This document shows, in pieces, positions 46,601-57,808 of a DNA stretch of 64,000 bases. How positions within the stretch are numbered: position 1 is the first letter of the stretch; each line of letters begins with the position of its first letter. The DNA is from Cristatella mucedo (Eukaryota; Bryozoa; Phylactolaemata; Cristatellidae), in contig WPIO01000180.1 of NCBI GenBank assembly GCA_009760855.2, positions 64,001 to 128,000 of the forward strand, written 5' to 3'. Under the pieces are notes generated by a model. It was given only the letters and a program-made list of their open reading frames with translations, made no database searches and had not been told where the DNA came from. Both the position numbers and the translations under genes were made by a program.

Positions 46601-49600
46601 TGGCCACTGCAAGCGGTGGTGATAGCCATAAAGGTTCTTCTGTCGATATACAAAAAGAGGATGTTTAATCAGCGAGGATTTATTTTATTTATTTATTTAA
46701 TATACTTGAGCTGGACTCATGAATGAATAAAGCGGTGATTATGGTGCTGGAAATTTCACGCGAAGCAAATGCTAAAACAAGAGCTAGGGCGTATTTCTTA
46801 TTTAAGCGAGTTCTGTTTTACTCCTTAAGAAACATAGAACTGATGTTTTTAATCGTTTCATAGGAAATGTAGAGCACCTATAATATAACTTCGTTTAGAA
46901 TTTCATGTCTTGAAATAATGCATCCTGATTCTAAAATCTTAGTTAATCTTTACTCAAAAACATATATGGTATATATTCATGACAGTGTACTGCTAAAGAA
47001 AGATGTCTCTTTAAAGTAGCCAGTGAATATAAGACGAGGCATAGTTGTAATCTTGACCTCACGTTGTGACCAATTTATTTTCGTAAAATTGTTTTGGAAA
47101 CACTGAGTGCTGCTGAGTGGTGACGATGATAGTAATAATAAATATTTATAGCGCCATCAGTGAACTGAATCTGTTTCTAGGCACTTAAAAGATTCTGTTA
47201 AAAAGCATTACTAAATGCTTGGTGTTAACATCCGAAAGCAGCAAGCATAGTGTAAGCAGGTACATGCACCTGAAGGACGACTCACAAAGACCCACCAAAT
47301 GCTGTAATAAGCAGGTGCGTTTTAAGTTTCTTTTCTAATGATGATCGCGTCAGCCATATAGCAAAAATCTAGGCAACAGAATCGACATGACCTGTGGCAC
47401 ACAGAAATAAATTCTTTCACTAGTTTCTGAGACACCGGAAGAAAGCTCCCGGTCTGCTCCCGGCTTCCATGCCTTGAGAGCAGGAACAAGCGGACTATGT
47501 GACTTGATGCGTCCGTCGACAATGAATAGCTGTGCAAGGCTAATCGCCTATGCTCAGCCCTTGTAAGAACTCGTGGCTGGTGGGCCTGCTGTGTGATTCG
47601 TCTACAGGCGTGCCACTGCCGAAGTAAGACCTGGGCCTTTGACCCAGCTCCATGCTAGGCTTGTCTCAGTTGCACGGGCATAGATCGAGGTGGCAGCAGG
47701 CAGAGGCAGCAGCTGCACTACACCATTGTTGGCGAAGACTCGTAAAGGTCTCAATTAAAAATACTGGGTCAGGCACACTGAAATGTTTCTGGCACTCTCA
47801 CTAACCTGTTGTTAACTGCCAACGGCACCACAGAGTCATCAGCTTTGATCTTGGGCTGCAGGAATAGAAATCGTGTAAAAATTACTTGACTGTAGTAGAT
47901 TGACATACTGATTAGAGTCGGAATTCTGAAAATAAATGTCCGATTATAGATAATCTGAAAGCCTTGAACAATTACCTCGCACATGCAGGTACACAAATAA
48001 TCAATCAAGCCATATACACCGGAGTTCGAAAATAAGCACTTCTACTGAGTAAATTCTAAAAGCTGCAGTCGGTGCTGATTGGCCAGCAGGATCTGAGCAA
48101 CGAAAGAGAGTCTGGTCTGAGACTGGCGACTGTCTGACAGTCTCAAATCTGATGCCCTCTGCCTGTTAAAACAGGGCGAATGTAAATGTGCCTTAACAAT
48201 CCACTTGATACTCTAAAATTACACTTCTTTCGAAAACGTAAGAAATTCAAAAACAATTAAATGATATTAGCAAACTTCACAGAAAAGAATCCGCAACAAA
48301 AGTGACTAAAATAATTTAAAAATCTACAGATCTATGACGGAACTGTTAGGAACATCAGCTGGCGGCAGAGAAAGCCACGAAGCGAGCTCTGCCGAATTGT
48401 TAATTGTGTGGAAAATTATATTAGCAAAGTGTTTTTTCTTTTTCTCTATTCGACCTCTACGTTAAGAAGACACTGCCCGATAATCTGCCCATAGTGGGAG
48501 CTCAGTAGTTAGGTTGGCCAACATTCTAATACAGTTTCCAATGCAAATATAGAGCCTCATTTAGACTTTCACAAATTAGGCCAGCTGCATTTTAATGGTG
48601 ACTTTTCCCGTCGAACAATGACGACCAGGGAAGATTTATTTAATAGTATATTGAAGCTATAGTGTAAGCTAGAAATACGGGAGAGCTCTCAGCAAGGGGA
48701 ACACGCCAAAATAACAACAAGGATTTCCTATGACAGGAACTCCTATACCGGGAAAACGACTTGCATGTGAATATAGAAGGGATGTCATATATGGTTGAAC
48801 AATCATTCCATAGTGAATTACGTCAGGATATTTCTTCGGCCAACGCAAGAAGCACAAACCATGAGCTGAGTTTGCATCAAGCTTTTAATCTGCTAAATAG
48901 TAGAGATGGCAAATATGTTCCACCTTAAGTGTTGACAATCCTTCGTTCAGCCAATCAGGATACTCGATGACTTTTTTGCATCTCGTTATCGTCCAAATTA
49001 ATTAGAAACAAGATCAGCCGATGTAACTCTGAAATATAGGGCACCACAGGGCTCCGTGCTAGATCCGGTTCTTTTCACGGTTTATAATCTCCCTCTTGCT
49101 GATGTGATTGCCGAGCACAATCTAGGCTTTCACTTCTATGCGGATGGCACTCAGTTGTACCTTTGCTTTGACCCCTCCCAGCCTTCGAGCACCTCAAATT
49201 CTCTCAACTCACTTGCTGCATGCATTGATGACATCCGAACATAGATGGCCGCGAATTTTCTAAAACTAAACGATGATAAAACTAACTTACTAGTTATGGG
49301 CAAACCCAGTGTGATTCAGAAACTGAAAAGGCTGACACTCAAAATTGGCTCAGCCAGCACATCTCCTGTTGAATTAGCTCGAAATCAAGTTGACATGTTC
49401 CAAAGTGACCTCTCGTTAGACGACCAAATCAGCTCCACAGTCAAATCTGCCTACTTTCAGCTGCGTAAAATTGCTAGAATCCGGGCTTGTTTAGATAAGG
49501 ATACCACGTCTAAGTTGGTCCATGCATTCGTGACATCCCGTCTCAACTTCTGCAACTCACTACTGCTACTACTACCCTTACTGGCCTACCGGCATGTGTG

Positions 49601-52600
49601 ATCAGGCGATTGCAGCACGGACAAAACTTCTCAGCTAGGCTTGTCTGTCATGAGCTTCGCAGTGCCACATCACACCACTTCTCGCCGACCTGTACTGGCT
49701 ACCAGTCAAGCAACGGATTGGCTTCAAAGTTTTGTCGGTCACTTTTAGGTCCCTTAATTCTTTGGCTCCAACCTATCTCTCAGATCTACTCCCCTACCAG
49801 GCCAAGCATCATACCACCCGCTTTTTAAAATCCAACAGTCTAGAAATACCTCATACAAACCTCAAATCCTTTGGAGACCGTGCATTTAGTTCGTATGCTC
49901 TCAAAGCCTGGAACTCACTCCAGACCTGCATCAGAAAATCCCCTGCCTTGACCACATTTAAAAAACTTAAAACACACCTATTTAGGACACCTATTTAGTG
50001 GGTCCCTGTGATTCATCCTTGATGTGCTTATGCAGGCTGACACTGTGCATGCTGCCACTAACCACACTTGCATGGTGACCCTGTGCATGTCACTGCTAAC
50101 CATGTTATTCTTCTTATTTATTGAGTATTCCACCACTAACCATTCGATCGTGATTGCTTACCATTGATTAACAAATGTAACGTGCCTAGAAAGAGATCGA
50201 GTTTTCTGAGGGTGCTATATCAGATGTATTATTATTGTTATTCTTATTATTATTATATTTATTTATTGAGTCCAGGGGGTTAGCATGCAAGTGTGGTTAG
50301 GGGCAGCTTACACAATGCCAGCATGTATGAGCATAGAAAGTCAAATCACAGGAGCCCACTAAATGTTCTAATAAATATATGCATTTTAGTTTCTTTTTAA
50401 ATGCTGTCAAGTCAAGAGATGTGGTGACTCAAGTCGATTCAAAAGTTTCTCATCTCAAGCATCATGGTTTTTAGTAAATTTGTCTCATGAGGCGTTTGAA
50501 GATGGGGCTAGTTTTTGATGTTCAGATTGCTACTGCAATTACATTTATTATCTCACTGATTTAGTCCAAGGGGCTCGTGATACCCTATATGTATATGTAT
50601 GTACTAAATTTGCACAGCGAAACAAGAAGATTCAATCTATGTCCTTATCTGTTCATCCTTTCACATTTGTCGCAAGGCTCAAACCGACGGACGACCACTT
50701 TCGGTTTAGTCAAAGCCTTACCCTTAGGTCAAACATCTGAATCTCCCATTTTCTGGTGAGGGCAAACCTTTGATAGCACAATATGTAAAAGTGTAGTAGC
50801 AGCTATGCCAAAATAGTGCAGTGCTACAGTAAAAAAGCTCAGCAAATTTGTTGTGTCTGAGGAACTCTATGGAAGCCTCTAAAAATAAATTTGTGTAACT
50901 CATTGGTATGGCACACCATAAGTGAGCTTAAACTAGCTCCTGGCGTTTAAAAATTCTGAGGGACTTAAAGAAATAACTTCGGTCATCAAAGGCTAGCACC
51001 TATTCTCGAGTCAATGTAGGAGACATCTCTACACAAATGTTGGTAATTATAAAAATCAGATGAGAACTAAGTACAAAGCTAGCTTCTTAAATAGTATTAA
51101 GACAAAGCGGCTACAATATATTGCTAATACATTAACGGAATGAAAAGTATTGTTCACCACCATTGCCGAAACTGTTTGGCAACACGGTTATTCAGCTCAA
51201 AAAAAAGATTTTTGCTCACTTACATGATAATCTCAGCAACCGTAATAACGATACCATAATATTGAAACTCCACCACTGGCATGATGATCACATAAACTAC
51301 GATGAAGAGTATTAAAGCTAAGACGACCTGTATCCACACGAAACCTACAAGTAGGACTTCAATTTCGAATAGTTTCAACAGGTGATGGTGCTTTTAGCAC
51401 TGCACATTGCAACTCATTTGAAATTCATTACGAAAGCTAAACTTGCAATGAATATCTCAGTCAAAATAAGTGCTTTTTTGGAAAAGAATTAGATATCTTG
51501 ATTGAACTTGTAAATTATTACGAGGTGGTAAAAAATGAGGATTGAGCTCGATAAATTAAGACTTGACACGACTGTGTATCATCGTATTATGGAGAATAAT
51601 CTTTTACAGCCATCATTACATATATAAATAGATATGAATCTGTTTGTTTTAAGGTTATCACGAGCCAAACTGTATTGGTAATAGGGCCTGAATATATTAT
51701 TCAAAAGCAAAAACAGCTAACATACACTCTCAATTGCCACATTACTCCACGTCTCGCCGACCTGCACTGGCTACCAGTCAAGCAACGGATTGACTTCAAG
51801 GTTTTGTCGCTCACTTTCAGGTCCCTTCATTCTATGGCTCCAGCCTATCTCTCCGACATACTCCACCATCAGGCCAAGCATCGTACCACCCGCTTTTTAA
51901 AATCCAACAGTCTAGAAATACCTCGTACAAACCTTAAATCCTTTGGAGACCGTGCATTTAGTTCATATGCTCCCAAAGCGTGGAACTCCGTCCCGACCTG
52001 AGTGAGAACATCCCCTGACCTGACCACATTTAAAAGGAACTTAAAACACACCTATTTAGGACAACATTAGTGGGTCCCTGTGATTCTTCCTTCACGTCCT
52101 TATGCGTGCTGACACTGTGCATGCTGCCACTAATCACATTTGCATGCTGACCCCTGTGCATGGCACCCCTAAACATGTTATTCCTTTTGTTTGTTTTTCA
52201 AGCATGATTTTACCATTCAATTGCATTTCCCTTTGCAGCAAATGTAAAGCGCCTAGAATGAAATTAATTTCTCTGAGAGAGCTTTATCAAGTGCATTATT
52301 ATTATTATTATTATTTTTAGAGCACTAGATTGCTGACTTTTAACTAAACTATTTTCACTATTCCACAAGAGCAATTGCAGGCCGGAAAAGGGGAGTCAAT
52401 GAGGGACAAGCATGAACTGGACTACTCTGATGCACAGAAACATGAGTTAACCTAATTGGTCGTCGGTCGTCAGCTTATTCAGTAATTCAATGTTCTGCAT
52501 TATTGTTTTTCATGTTGGATTGGAGGACATCTAGTTCCAACCGGCAATGCATGTGGAAGTTGAAGCATTCACTAGACCCGTTTTCTTGTTAGCAATACTT

Positions 52601-55600
52601 GTGGCTGTTAAAGACGGTAGTTATTGTCAGAAGCCTTACACGTATTGGGTAGATGTGGGAACAGATTTTGCAAGCTATATCACGTTTGCACAAATTGTGA
52701 GGACTCGAAAAGCCGACAAAAGTCTTCTAAGCTCTCATGACTCGGCTATCGGCTTCTCACTTTCACTTTCATGAGTGCGATTAGTTATTTTGGTTCCCGA
52801 ATGCGTTCCGAGCACCACTTACACTTTGGGTGTACTCTCCTGCATAACACCAGTATAGTCTTTGTGGCGTTACAGTTTGTAGAGTTACAGACTGAGACCC
52901 GAGGATGCTGCTACTACAGATGAAATGACTTGGAAATTCAAGAAATGTGGTACTACTCAACAAGTGAAGAAAAAACTCCGGTTTAAAAAATTGTAAAACG
53001 GTCTAAACATCTTTCAAGCCATTCATTAGATTTATGATAAAAATACAGCCATATTTCCCCCACTCTACTGAATGAAAAGAAGCCTTATACGTGATGTTTT
53101 CGCATGAACCGTGGCTTTTTGTTTTAGCAACATCAGATGTCCCCAATCAGTTGGTTAGCTATGGCAAAAGCTTACAGGATTTAGTCCGCAGTCTTTTATG
53201 AGTCTCACGCATACATTTCCGTGTTCTGTTGCATACTCTAAGACTTTGCAAGTATCGTATCTAATTTGCAAAAGATCCTCCGTGTGAATTATATATGCAA
53301 TGCATATCCAGCAAATTTAAGGGCGATATCATGCTGATTTAGCTTTCAATTACGGCAAATATTTAGCATGAAATACCATGCAAACAACCAGCAAAACTTG
53401 AGCAGATGTGTTGAATTACATACCCCACATAAAATATGCCACCTGAAGACCAGCGTACCTAACAGCATTTGTCTAAAACAAAAAAGAATCACTGTACAGC
53501 TAGCTATACTTGGATACAGGCCCAGAAGAAAAATATTCTTATTTAACTGAGCACGTCATGAGTTGAAATATTACAACAAGCAGTTCTTCATGGTCGTCTG
53601 AAAGGGAATTGAAATCCTCTGCACTACACAAAGACGCTGTTAAATCAGTCAATCAGCACTATTTTTACAATTTTCGCTGATTATTTTCAAAGATTATCCA
53701 CGCTTTTCTATATTTGAATGTTCAGCTACTATCAGCACGCGGTGCTGCCCTGAAAAGTCGCAAGGAGTTCATCTGGTCTACCACGACCCGTTCCAGTGTC
53801 TTTGATAGGAATGGTAGAAATGAGATGGGGAGGTAGTTGCTTAAGTTCTCTTGGTCTAGTGTCGCTTTCTTGAGAACTGGCCTGACTACAGCTTTTTTGT
53901 TGGGTCATGACTGGGGGCTGATTAAATAATAATGATGCTTGTTATGCATGGCAGCAGTAGATCAATGCAACGTAGTAGCAGGACAGTGGGAATAGGGTCC
54001 AGAGGACAAGATGCTTCACTTCGTAGACAAGAAAATACACCTCTCGTTGCAGACAACTGCCGATTAATACGATCAAACGCTACGAGAGATAGGAGTGAAC
54101 GAGAACACCATTATTCCTTTTACTTTCCAAAAAGTTTAAAATATCTAATACAATGTGAAAAAATATTCGAGGCTTTGTTTGGACTATGCCTACGTTAGGA
54201 CGCAGAAGTTGAAGCAAGCTTAAAGCAATAGCGGAAACCATTTTGAAGCAGGCACTAAAGTTGCAACGTGAGCCAAAGAGCTCTTAAAAAGCTAAACGAG
54301 CTAAACTGGTTGAGCGCTTTAGAATAAGTTTTCTTGTACAGTGGTAAGGCAGCACATATGAATGTCAAATTACTAAACTAAATACATACCATAATTCTCT
54401 GGCTAGCCTGCCGGATCCAGCTTCCAGGAAACATTGATTTATCACCTCGGTATAACCTATATATGTGTTTTCTGCAAAGAAACACTCAAGGTGAGTGATC
54501 AATGTTACTGGCGAAGTTCAGGTAGTATAATTTCAATTTCTCCGGTCAATGATGCAAGCAATGGATGTGGGCCAACGGCTACAATAACTAACAGGAAACT
54601 AAGGTCTTCGGGTTCAAAAATATAAATAATATTAAAAATAATAATGCACTTGATCAGACACCCTCAGAAAACTCAATATCTTTCTCTGTGCTTAACATTT
54701 GCTGCAAAGGGAAACACGATTGAATAGTGAGTGGTATCATGCTTGATTCAAAACATGAATACCATGGTTAGGGATTGCAGGATGCAATGTCAGCATGCAT
54801 AAGCACATCAATGATGACTCACGGGGACCCAATAAATGCAGTTCTAAATAGGTACGTTTTTAAGTTCTTTTTAAATGTGGTCAAGTCAGGGGATGTTGTG
54901 ACGAAAGTCGGGAGTGAGTTCCAGGCTTTGGCAGCATACGAACTAAATGCACGTTCTCCAAAGAATTTGAGTTTTGTACGAGGCATTAGTGAACCTTTAG
55001 ATAGCGAAAAGCCGGTGGTACGATGCTACACTAGTTGGGGAGTAGATCTAAGGGATAGGCTGGAGCCAAAAATGAAAGAACCTAAAAATGAGCGACAATA
55101 AGAATCAATTAATAAATAAGGCCAGAACAGACAGAAGTATTGAACAAACAAATGTCTAATAATTGACATTTAATAAAGCTATTTATTAGATCTATTCTTG
55201 AATCGGAATCTAGGGTGATTATTTATCTAGAGGTTTTAATTTCTAACACACCAAATGAAAGAAGCCCGTCTGCCAAGATTATGAGTGCTCAATAAATTTT
55301 GCTCAGTGCTTGAACGACCTTAAACATAGGATTATTAGTCTATAGCTTCACTTTTATTGTCGGAGCTACTAATGTATTTGGATTCATATAGCTTGAAAAC
55401 TTTGATTAAAATTTTTAATTAATCAAGTTATTATTCAGATTAAATAATGCGACAATATTACATTTCGTGGTCGGCGACCAGTGAGCTCATCCATAGCCTT
55501 CTTATGCAGGTCTAGCGAGCTCATTCATAGCCTTCTTATGTAGGTCTAGGGAGCGCATCTGTAACCTTATACAGGTCTAGGATGCTCATCCGCAGCTTTC

Positions 55601-57808
55601 TTATGCAGATCTAGGGAGGCCGGGGAGAGACCCCAGAATAGGTCCGCCATAAAACCATTAGGTACCCATGAATTGCTGGACGTAAGTGTTTTCCGTAGCG
55701 GAAAGGCAAGAAAACTTGGATGTAGTTTCAAGCTATTTAAAACCCAAGATGTCAGCTATAAGACAGAGTTTCCAGAAAAATTCCGCCTCAAGAGTTAAAA
55801 CTCATTGCCCAACTCTTGACAACCCGCCAGTGCCCATACAATTTCGCCCTCTCAGCACCCAACGATGGGTTTTAACTAGGATAGTGATAACTATACATTG
55901 GAAGACTCTTGTAAACTAAAAATTCCTATACAAGAACTACCAGGGCTAGAATGTAATTTTTAACAATATTTTAGAAATAATTCTACTACAGAGTCAGCAC
56001 TGCTTCCATTGCTTAATGAATCCTTAATCAGCGAGAGTTTCTTCGTCGCTCTATCTATGCGATAACGCACTGGATTTTGGTAGCATTGATCGACAAGTAT
56101 TGCTGCCTATTTTATTGGCATTGCATGCCTATTTTACGGCATGGTCATCGCTGAAATTTCTCTAACATTGCAATGGGGTCCTCGATATGTCGATAATGCC
56201 TTTTATGAGGACTGTAAGTCAAAACCACAATAGCTGTAAACAATGCATAGATATTAGCTCCTAGTGCTGAATGTACTGATAATATTCTAGTTTTGAGATC
56301 GTTTCGCCAATCCATATATAGAGAATATTAAGGATGATTTTACAGCCTCGTTCATATAGCGGATGGAGAGCCTTAATGGCTATCACCACCACGTGTAGCA
56401 TACAATAAACGATCACCCATCTCAGGTCTTGAACACCGACCCAGGACGTGAAGAATGCGGCCCGTATCCTGGTTTTAAGACACAGGCTAAGAATTCCATC
56501 ATCGAGGGTTTATAAAATTAATGAGACGGTAGAACCTTAGAATGGTAAATCAAAAGTAGGTGGCTATGTTAACGTTTCAGTTTAAGCTTTCTCGTGAACT
56601 CAGGTCATGTATGAACAATAAATTAGCTGTTTCATTCCCCTGCACAAATACCGTTGGCGACAGAAGCTTTTGCCTTGCAGGTTCTAGACTGAGGGATCCA
56701 TTTCAAAGTTCGTATGCAACTATAAATACTCTCCTGCTGCCCTACTATTGCACATCCTTTCCAGCGTCCTGAGCTGCTACCTCCTTGTTACTCACTACCT
56801 CAACTGCTTGCCTAACAGCTATGCTTCCCACTTTCTCTTTGTTGCATGACATGAAGTCCGTTGGCTACCAAATGCATACCAAAAGCCGCTTAGGCTGTGA
56901 ATGAGCTATACAAAAGTCTCCTGCGTAACACCAACATAGACTCGTGGCATTGTGGAATTACAGACGTAGATAAATCACGTTGCATTACATGAAATGACAT
57001 TACATTACATTACAATATATATGCTTCTCTAAGCATGATAAGTGAGCGCTTTTGCACGATTAACATAGCCTGCATCATATCTTGATACTCCCTCTTCAAG
57101 GCACTTGCCAAAAAGTGTGTTTTATCATTCATGCTATACTCATATTCTGGAGCAGTAGAGTAGAAGTAGCCAAATACCAAAATTGAAGCTAACAGAAGTT
57201 ATAGGTGTCTTGCGAGACAAATAATAAACTAAAAGAGAAAGATTTCTGTTTTTTTTCCATCTCGCATCATAATTAAAATAATGGCTCTTGTGGGTATGTG
57301 CTGTTCATTGTCCATACACATCCTAGGAAAACTTGAGGCCTGGTCAAACAACTTCTGCCGAAACTCAGGGACAGGCATGTACAAGTAAGATTCTTATCTC
57401 GCTATTATTCATCGAATTAAAAGTAACATAGTAGTAGTAGTGACTAGTCACGGTTTCAAATTTTATTTGCTTGCTTCTCGATCAGGCGGCCGAAAACTAT
57501 ATACCTGCAGCTGACAATACAAAATTTGCGGGTCAGTTACAGCATATAGTACCCAGACGGTCCAGTGGCTATGAGGTTCCCATAGGATTTTCCCAGGCCT
57601 CAGTGCAGGTATAATCAATCTGCGACTGAGAACAAGGTTGAATGAAATATCACAGCAAATAACTCAATGTAGAATTAGACCCTTGCTATTTTCGAGAGCA
57701 AACAGTAATAATTAGCACATTGATATACTCACTTGTAGCAAATGCTTGCGCTGTAAATATACAGAACGGCTACCAGAGCGGTAACAACTGTTGTAACAGT
57801 CCACAGAT
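40279..57808 (-). CDS. STRA6-like receptor gene A, 3' part (8 exons, partial at 5' end)
   Basis: The product is a multi-pass membrane protein of the RBP_receptor family (STRA6/RBPR2), which in vertebrates moves retinol from retinol-binding protein into cells. The exons, in transcript order, are 57808-57733, 54471-54390, 53472-53424, 51344-51224, 47925-47806, 43153-42990, 41982-41869 and 40607-40279. Each has an AG acceptor and GT donor, and every junction keeps frame (phases 2,0,1,2,2,1,1), giving about 350 residues with no stop. The family hallmarks appear in order: a cytosolic RLYRGDKSMFP loop, a VRYAGLQVAYFMWG helix, PLAVNNRHVFYNF, PRIDRS..HGFEHLDGGFMSYL, THDHPVV, and WLLAYTMLNNP near the C-terminus. 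The N-terminal helices are absent; the first visible exon needs an upstream exon ending in phase 1. The introns hold LINE, SINE and LTR insertions. The family assignment comes from remembered motifs, not a search; the substrate in this animal is unknown. Confidence 0.85.
40608..42985. other. Introns of gene A around exon 41869-41982
   Basis: No repeat family or extra exon was recognised in these two introns. Confidence 0.45.
41869..41982 (-). CDS. STRA6-like gene A exon (calmodulin-loop region)
   Basis: The 114-bp exon lies between TTAATAG and GTAAGT. It encodes GFMSYLSMLTVIATHDHPVV and a basic tail. The family has 'GY.TY...L..E..HSHP' at this place. It ends in phase 1. Confidence 0.88.
42990..43153 (-). 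CDS. STRA6-like gene A exon (last transmembrane core)
   Basis: The 164-bp exon lies between CTTTTTAG and GTAGGT. It encodes HVFYNFSLVYFFFNIFLGAV, a second hydrophobic stretch, and PRIDRS..MHGFEHLDG. This is the most family-diagnostic exon of the gene. It ends in phase 1. Confidence 0.9.
43600..43862 (+). mobile_element. LINE A fragment (pre-RT region)
   Basis: CACAGTCCAAAAATGCTGAT through CCCCCCTAGAATGCTGTTCC corresponds on plus to the LINE A region at 2,600-2,430. Confidence 0.72.
43868..44393 (-). mobile_element. LINE A copy, 5'-truncated
   Basis: The complete LINE A 3' box is followed by about 500 bp of the C-terminal region on minus. It ends abruptly at AAGTCAATCCGTT. Confidence 0.88.
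44510..46065 (+). mobile_element. LINE A copy (pre-RT and RT start), host of solo LTR copy 2
   Basis: 44,510-44,950 reads RT motif A in decayed form (LVLLDLSAS). 44,950-45,090 and 45,957-46,065 are one pre-RT segment split by the LTR: GACAAGAT continues directly into CAAGTAGTCCATCCCTACGG. The order of the pieces indicates a rearranged or composite copy. Confidence 0.72.
45091..45956 (+). mobile_element. Solo LTR, copy 2
   Basis: This 866-bp segment begins TGCACTGG, ends GGTTACA, and is flanked by the 4-bp duplication AGAT (45087-45090, 45957-45960). AATAAA near 45,840 gives the plus orientation. It carries a 46-bp internal tandem duplication (about 45,493-45,584) absent from copy 1, and lacks copy 1's 78-bp duplication. 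Confidence 0.8.
46510..46705 (+). repeat. tRNA-derived SINE (type 2)
   Basis: The head has an A-box-like TGGCAGACTAAG and a B box GGTTCGATTCC. The body contains GGTGGTGATAGCCATAAAGG, and the tail is TATTTAT-rich. A related body lies at 56.35 kb and a related tail at 1-40. Confidence 0.7.
47135..47345 (-). mobile_element. Decayed LINE A 3' end
   Basis: GCGCCATCAGTGAACTGAAT, then ACCCACCAAATGCTG, follow the LINE A order on minus. Confidence 0.6.
47806..47925 (-). CDS. STRA6-like gene A exon (helix plus loop before the conserved NNR)
   Basis: The 120-bp exon lies between TTTTCAG and GTTAGT. It encodes PTLISMSIYYSQVIFTRF, then an acidic loop, then PLAVNNR; the 'LALNNRR' loop is strongly conserved in STRA6 proteins. 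It ends in phase 2. Confidence 0.85.
47930..49005. other. Intron of gene A, no supported exon
   Basis: A minus frame at 48,669-48,857 is open but does not fit: the exons on either side (ending and starting in matching phase) join without it. Confidence 0.45.
49010..50235 (+). mobile_element. LINE A copy, RT to 3' end
   Basis: The plus-strand element lies antisense in a gene A intron. It reads [20 protein letters not shown] (catalytic YADD changed to YADG), then NFLKLNDDKTNLLVMGKPSV and the C-terminal blocks in several frames. It ends with the 3' box and ATT tail. Confidence 0.9.
50260..50445 (-). mobile_element. Decayed LINE A 3' fragment
   Basis: GTTAGCATGCAAGTGTGGTT and CCCACTAAATGTTCTAATAA are LINE A 3' sequence on minus. 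Confidence 0.6.
50560..50745 (-). repeat. Possible decayed type 1 SINE
   Basis: GTCGCAAGGCTCAAACCGACG and the following AGTCAAAGCCTTACCC resemble the B box and head region of type 1 SINEs on minus. Confidence 0.35.
51224..51344 (-). CDS. STRA6-like gene A exon (two membrane segments)
   Basis: The 121-bp exon lies between TTGTAG and GTAAGT. It encodes a long hydrophobic helix (QVVLALILFIVVYVIIMP) and the start of another (YYGIVITVAEII). It ends in phase 2. Confidence 0.85.
51735..52320 (+). mobile_element. LINE A copy, 5'-truncated
   Basis: It begins within PRLADLHWLPVKQRIDFKVL, continues through FGDRAFSSYAPKAWN to the 3' box, and ends in (ATT)n. It lies antisense in a gene A intron. Confidence 0.9.
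52795..52905 (+). mobile_element. LINE B 3' end
   Basis: CTCCTGCATAACACCAGTAT and TTTGTGGCGTTACAG match the LINE B terminus. Confidence 0.65.
53424..53472 (-). CDS. STRA6-like gene A micro-exon
   Basis: A 49-bp exon too short for ORF finders lies between GTTTTAG and GTATGT. It encodes TNAVRYAGLQVAYFMW plus one base. It was found because the flanking exons needed a phase 0 start and phase 1 end, and it supplies the family's 'YxGxQVAYxxWG' motif exactly there. Confidence 0.85.
53765..53905 (-). mobile_element. LINE A fragment (pre-RT region)
   Basis: It matches 2,260-2,400, including ACCACGACCCGTTCCAGTGT and CTGACTACAGCTTTTTTG. Confidence 0.75.
54390..54471 (-). CDS. STRA6-like gene A exon (cytosolic loop)
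   Basis: The 82-bp exon follows TTTGCAG and precedes GTATGT. It encodes a basic loop starting KHIYRLYRGDKSMFP, which resembles the conserved 'RGD-S-FLP' loop of STRA6 proteins. It ends in phase 0 after Met. Confidence 0.85.
54640..55100 (-). mobile_element. LINE A copy, 5'-truncated
   Basis: The decayed 3' box and C-terminal region lie on minus, with an AAT-rich tail at 54,625-54,645. Confidence 0.8.
55105..55478. other. Intron of gene A, no supported feature
   Basis: AT-rich sequence without recognisable elements. Confidence 0.4.
55481..55613. repeat. 34-bp tandem repeat, four units
   Basis: Units at 55481-55514, 55515-55548, 55549-55579 (three bases shorter) and 55580-55613 share GAGCTCATCCATAGCCTTCT. 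Confidence 0.88.
56345..56485 (-). repeat. tRNA-derived SINE (type 2), decayed
   Basis: On minus, GTTCAAGACC fits the B box consensus. GGTGGTGATAGCCATTAAGG in the body matches the 46.5-kb copy almost base for base. Confidence 0.6.
56565..57020 (+). mobile_element. LINE B copy, 3' part with ATTAC tail
   Basis: AACTCAGGTCATGTATGAAC through the end box lead to CATTACATTACATTACA. The frame at 56,560-56,772 is interrupted. Confidence 0.82.
57020..57730. other. Intron of gene A, no supported feature
   Basis: No repeat family or exon was recognised. Confidence 0.4.
57733..57808 (-). CDS. STRA6-like gene A exon (transmembrane helix)
   Basis: The 76-bp exon follows a TTTTTAG acceptor and precedes GTGAGT. 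It encodes one hydrophobic helix (LWTVTTVVTALVAVLYIY) and ends in phase 2 inside a Lys codon, which the next exon completes. Confidence 0.8.

Noticed and set aside
48669-48857. Minus frame of 62 codons as a gene A exon
   Set aside because: The exons at 51.2 kb and 47.9 kb join in phase without it, and its peptide lacks family motifs.
52547-52774. 75-codon plus frame with a hydrophobic start
   Set aside because: It resembles a signal peptide briefly but has no family, no splice context and lies in a repeat-rich intron.
55481-55613. CRISPR array
   Set aside because: Units are directly adjacent without spacers and the genome is eukaryotic.
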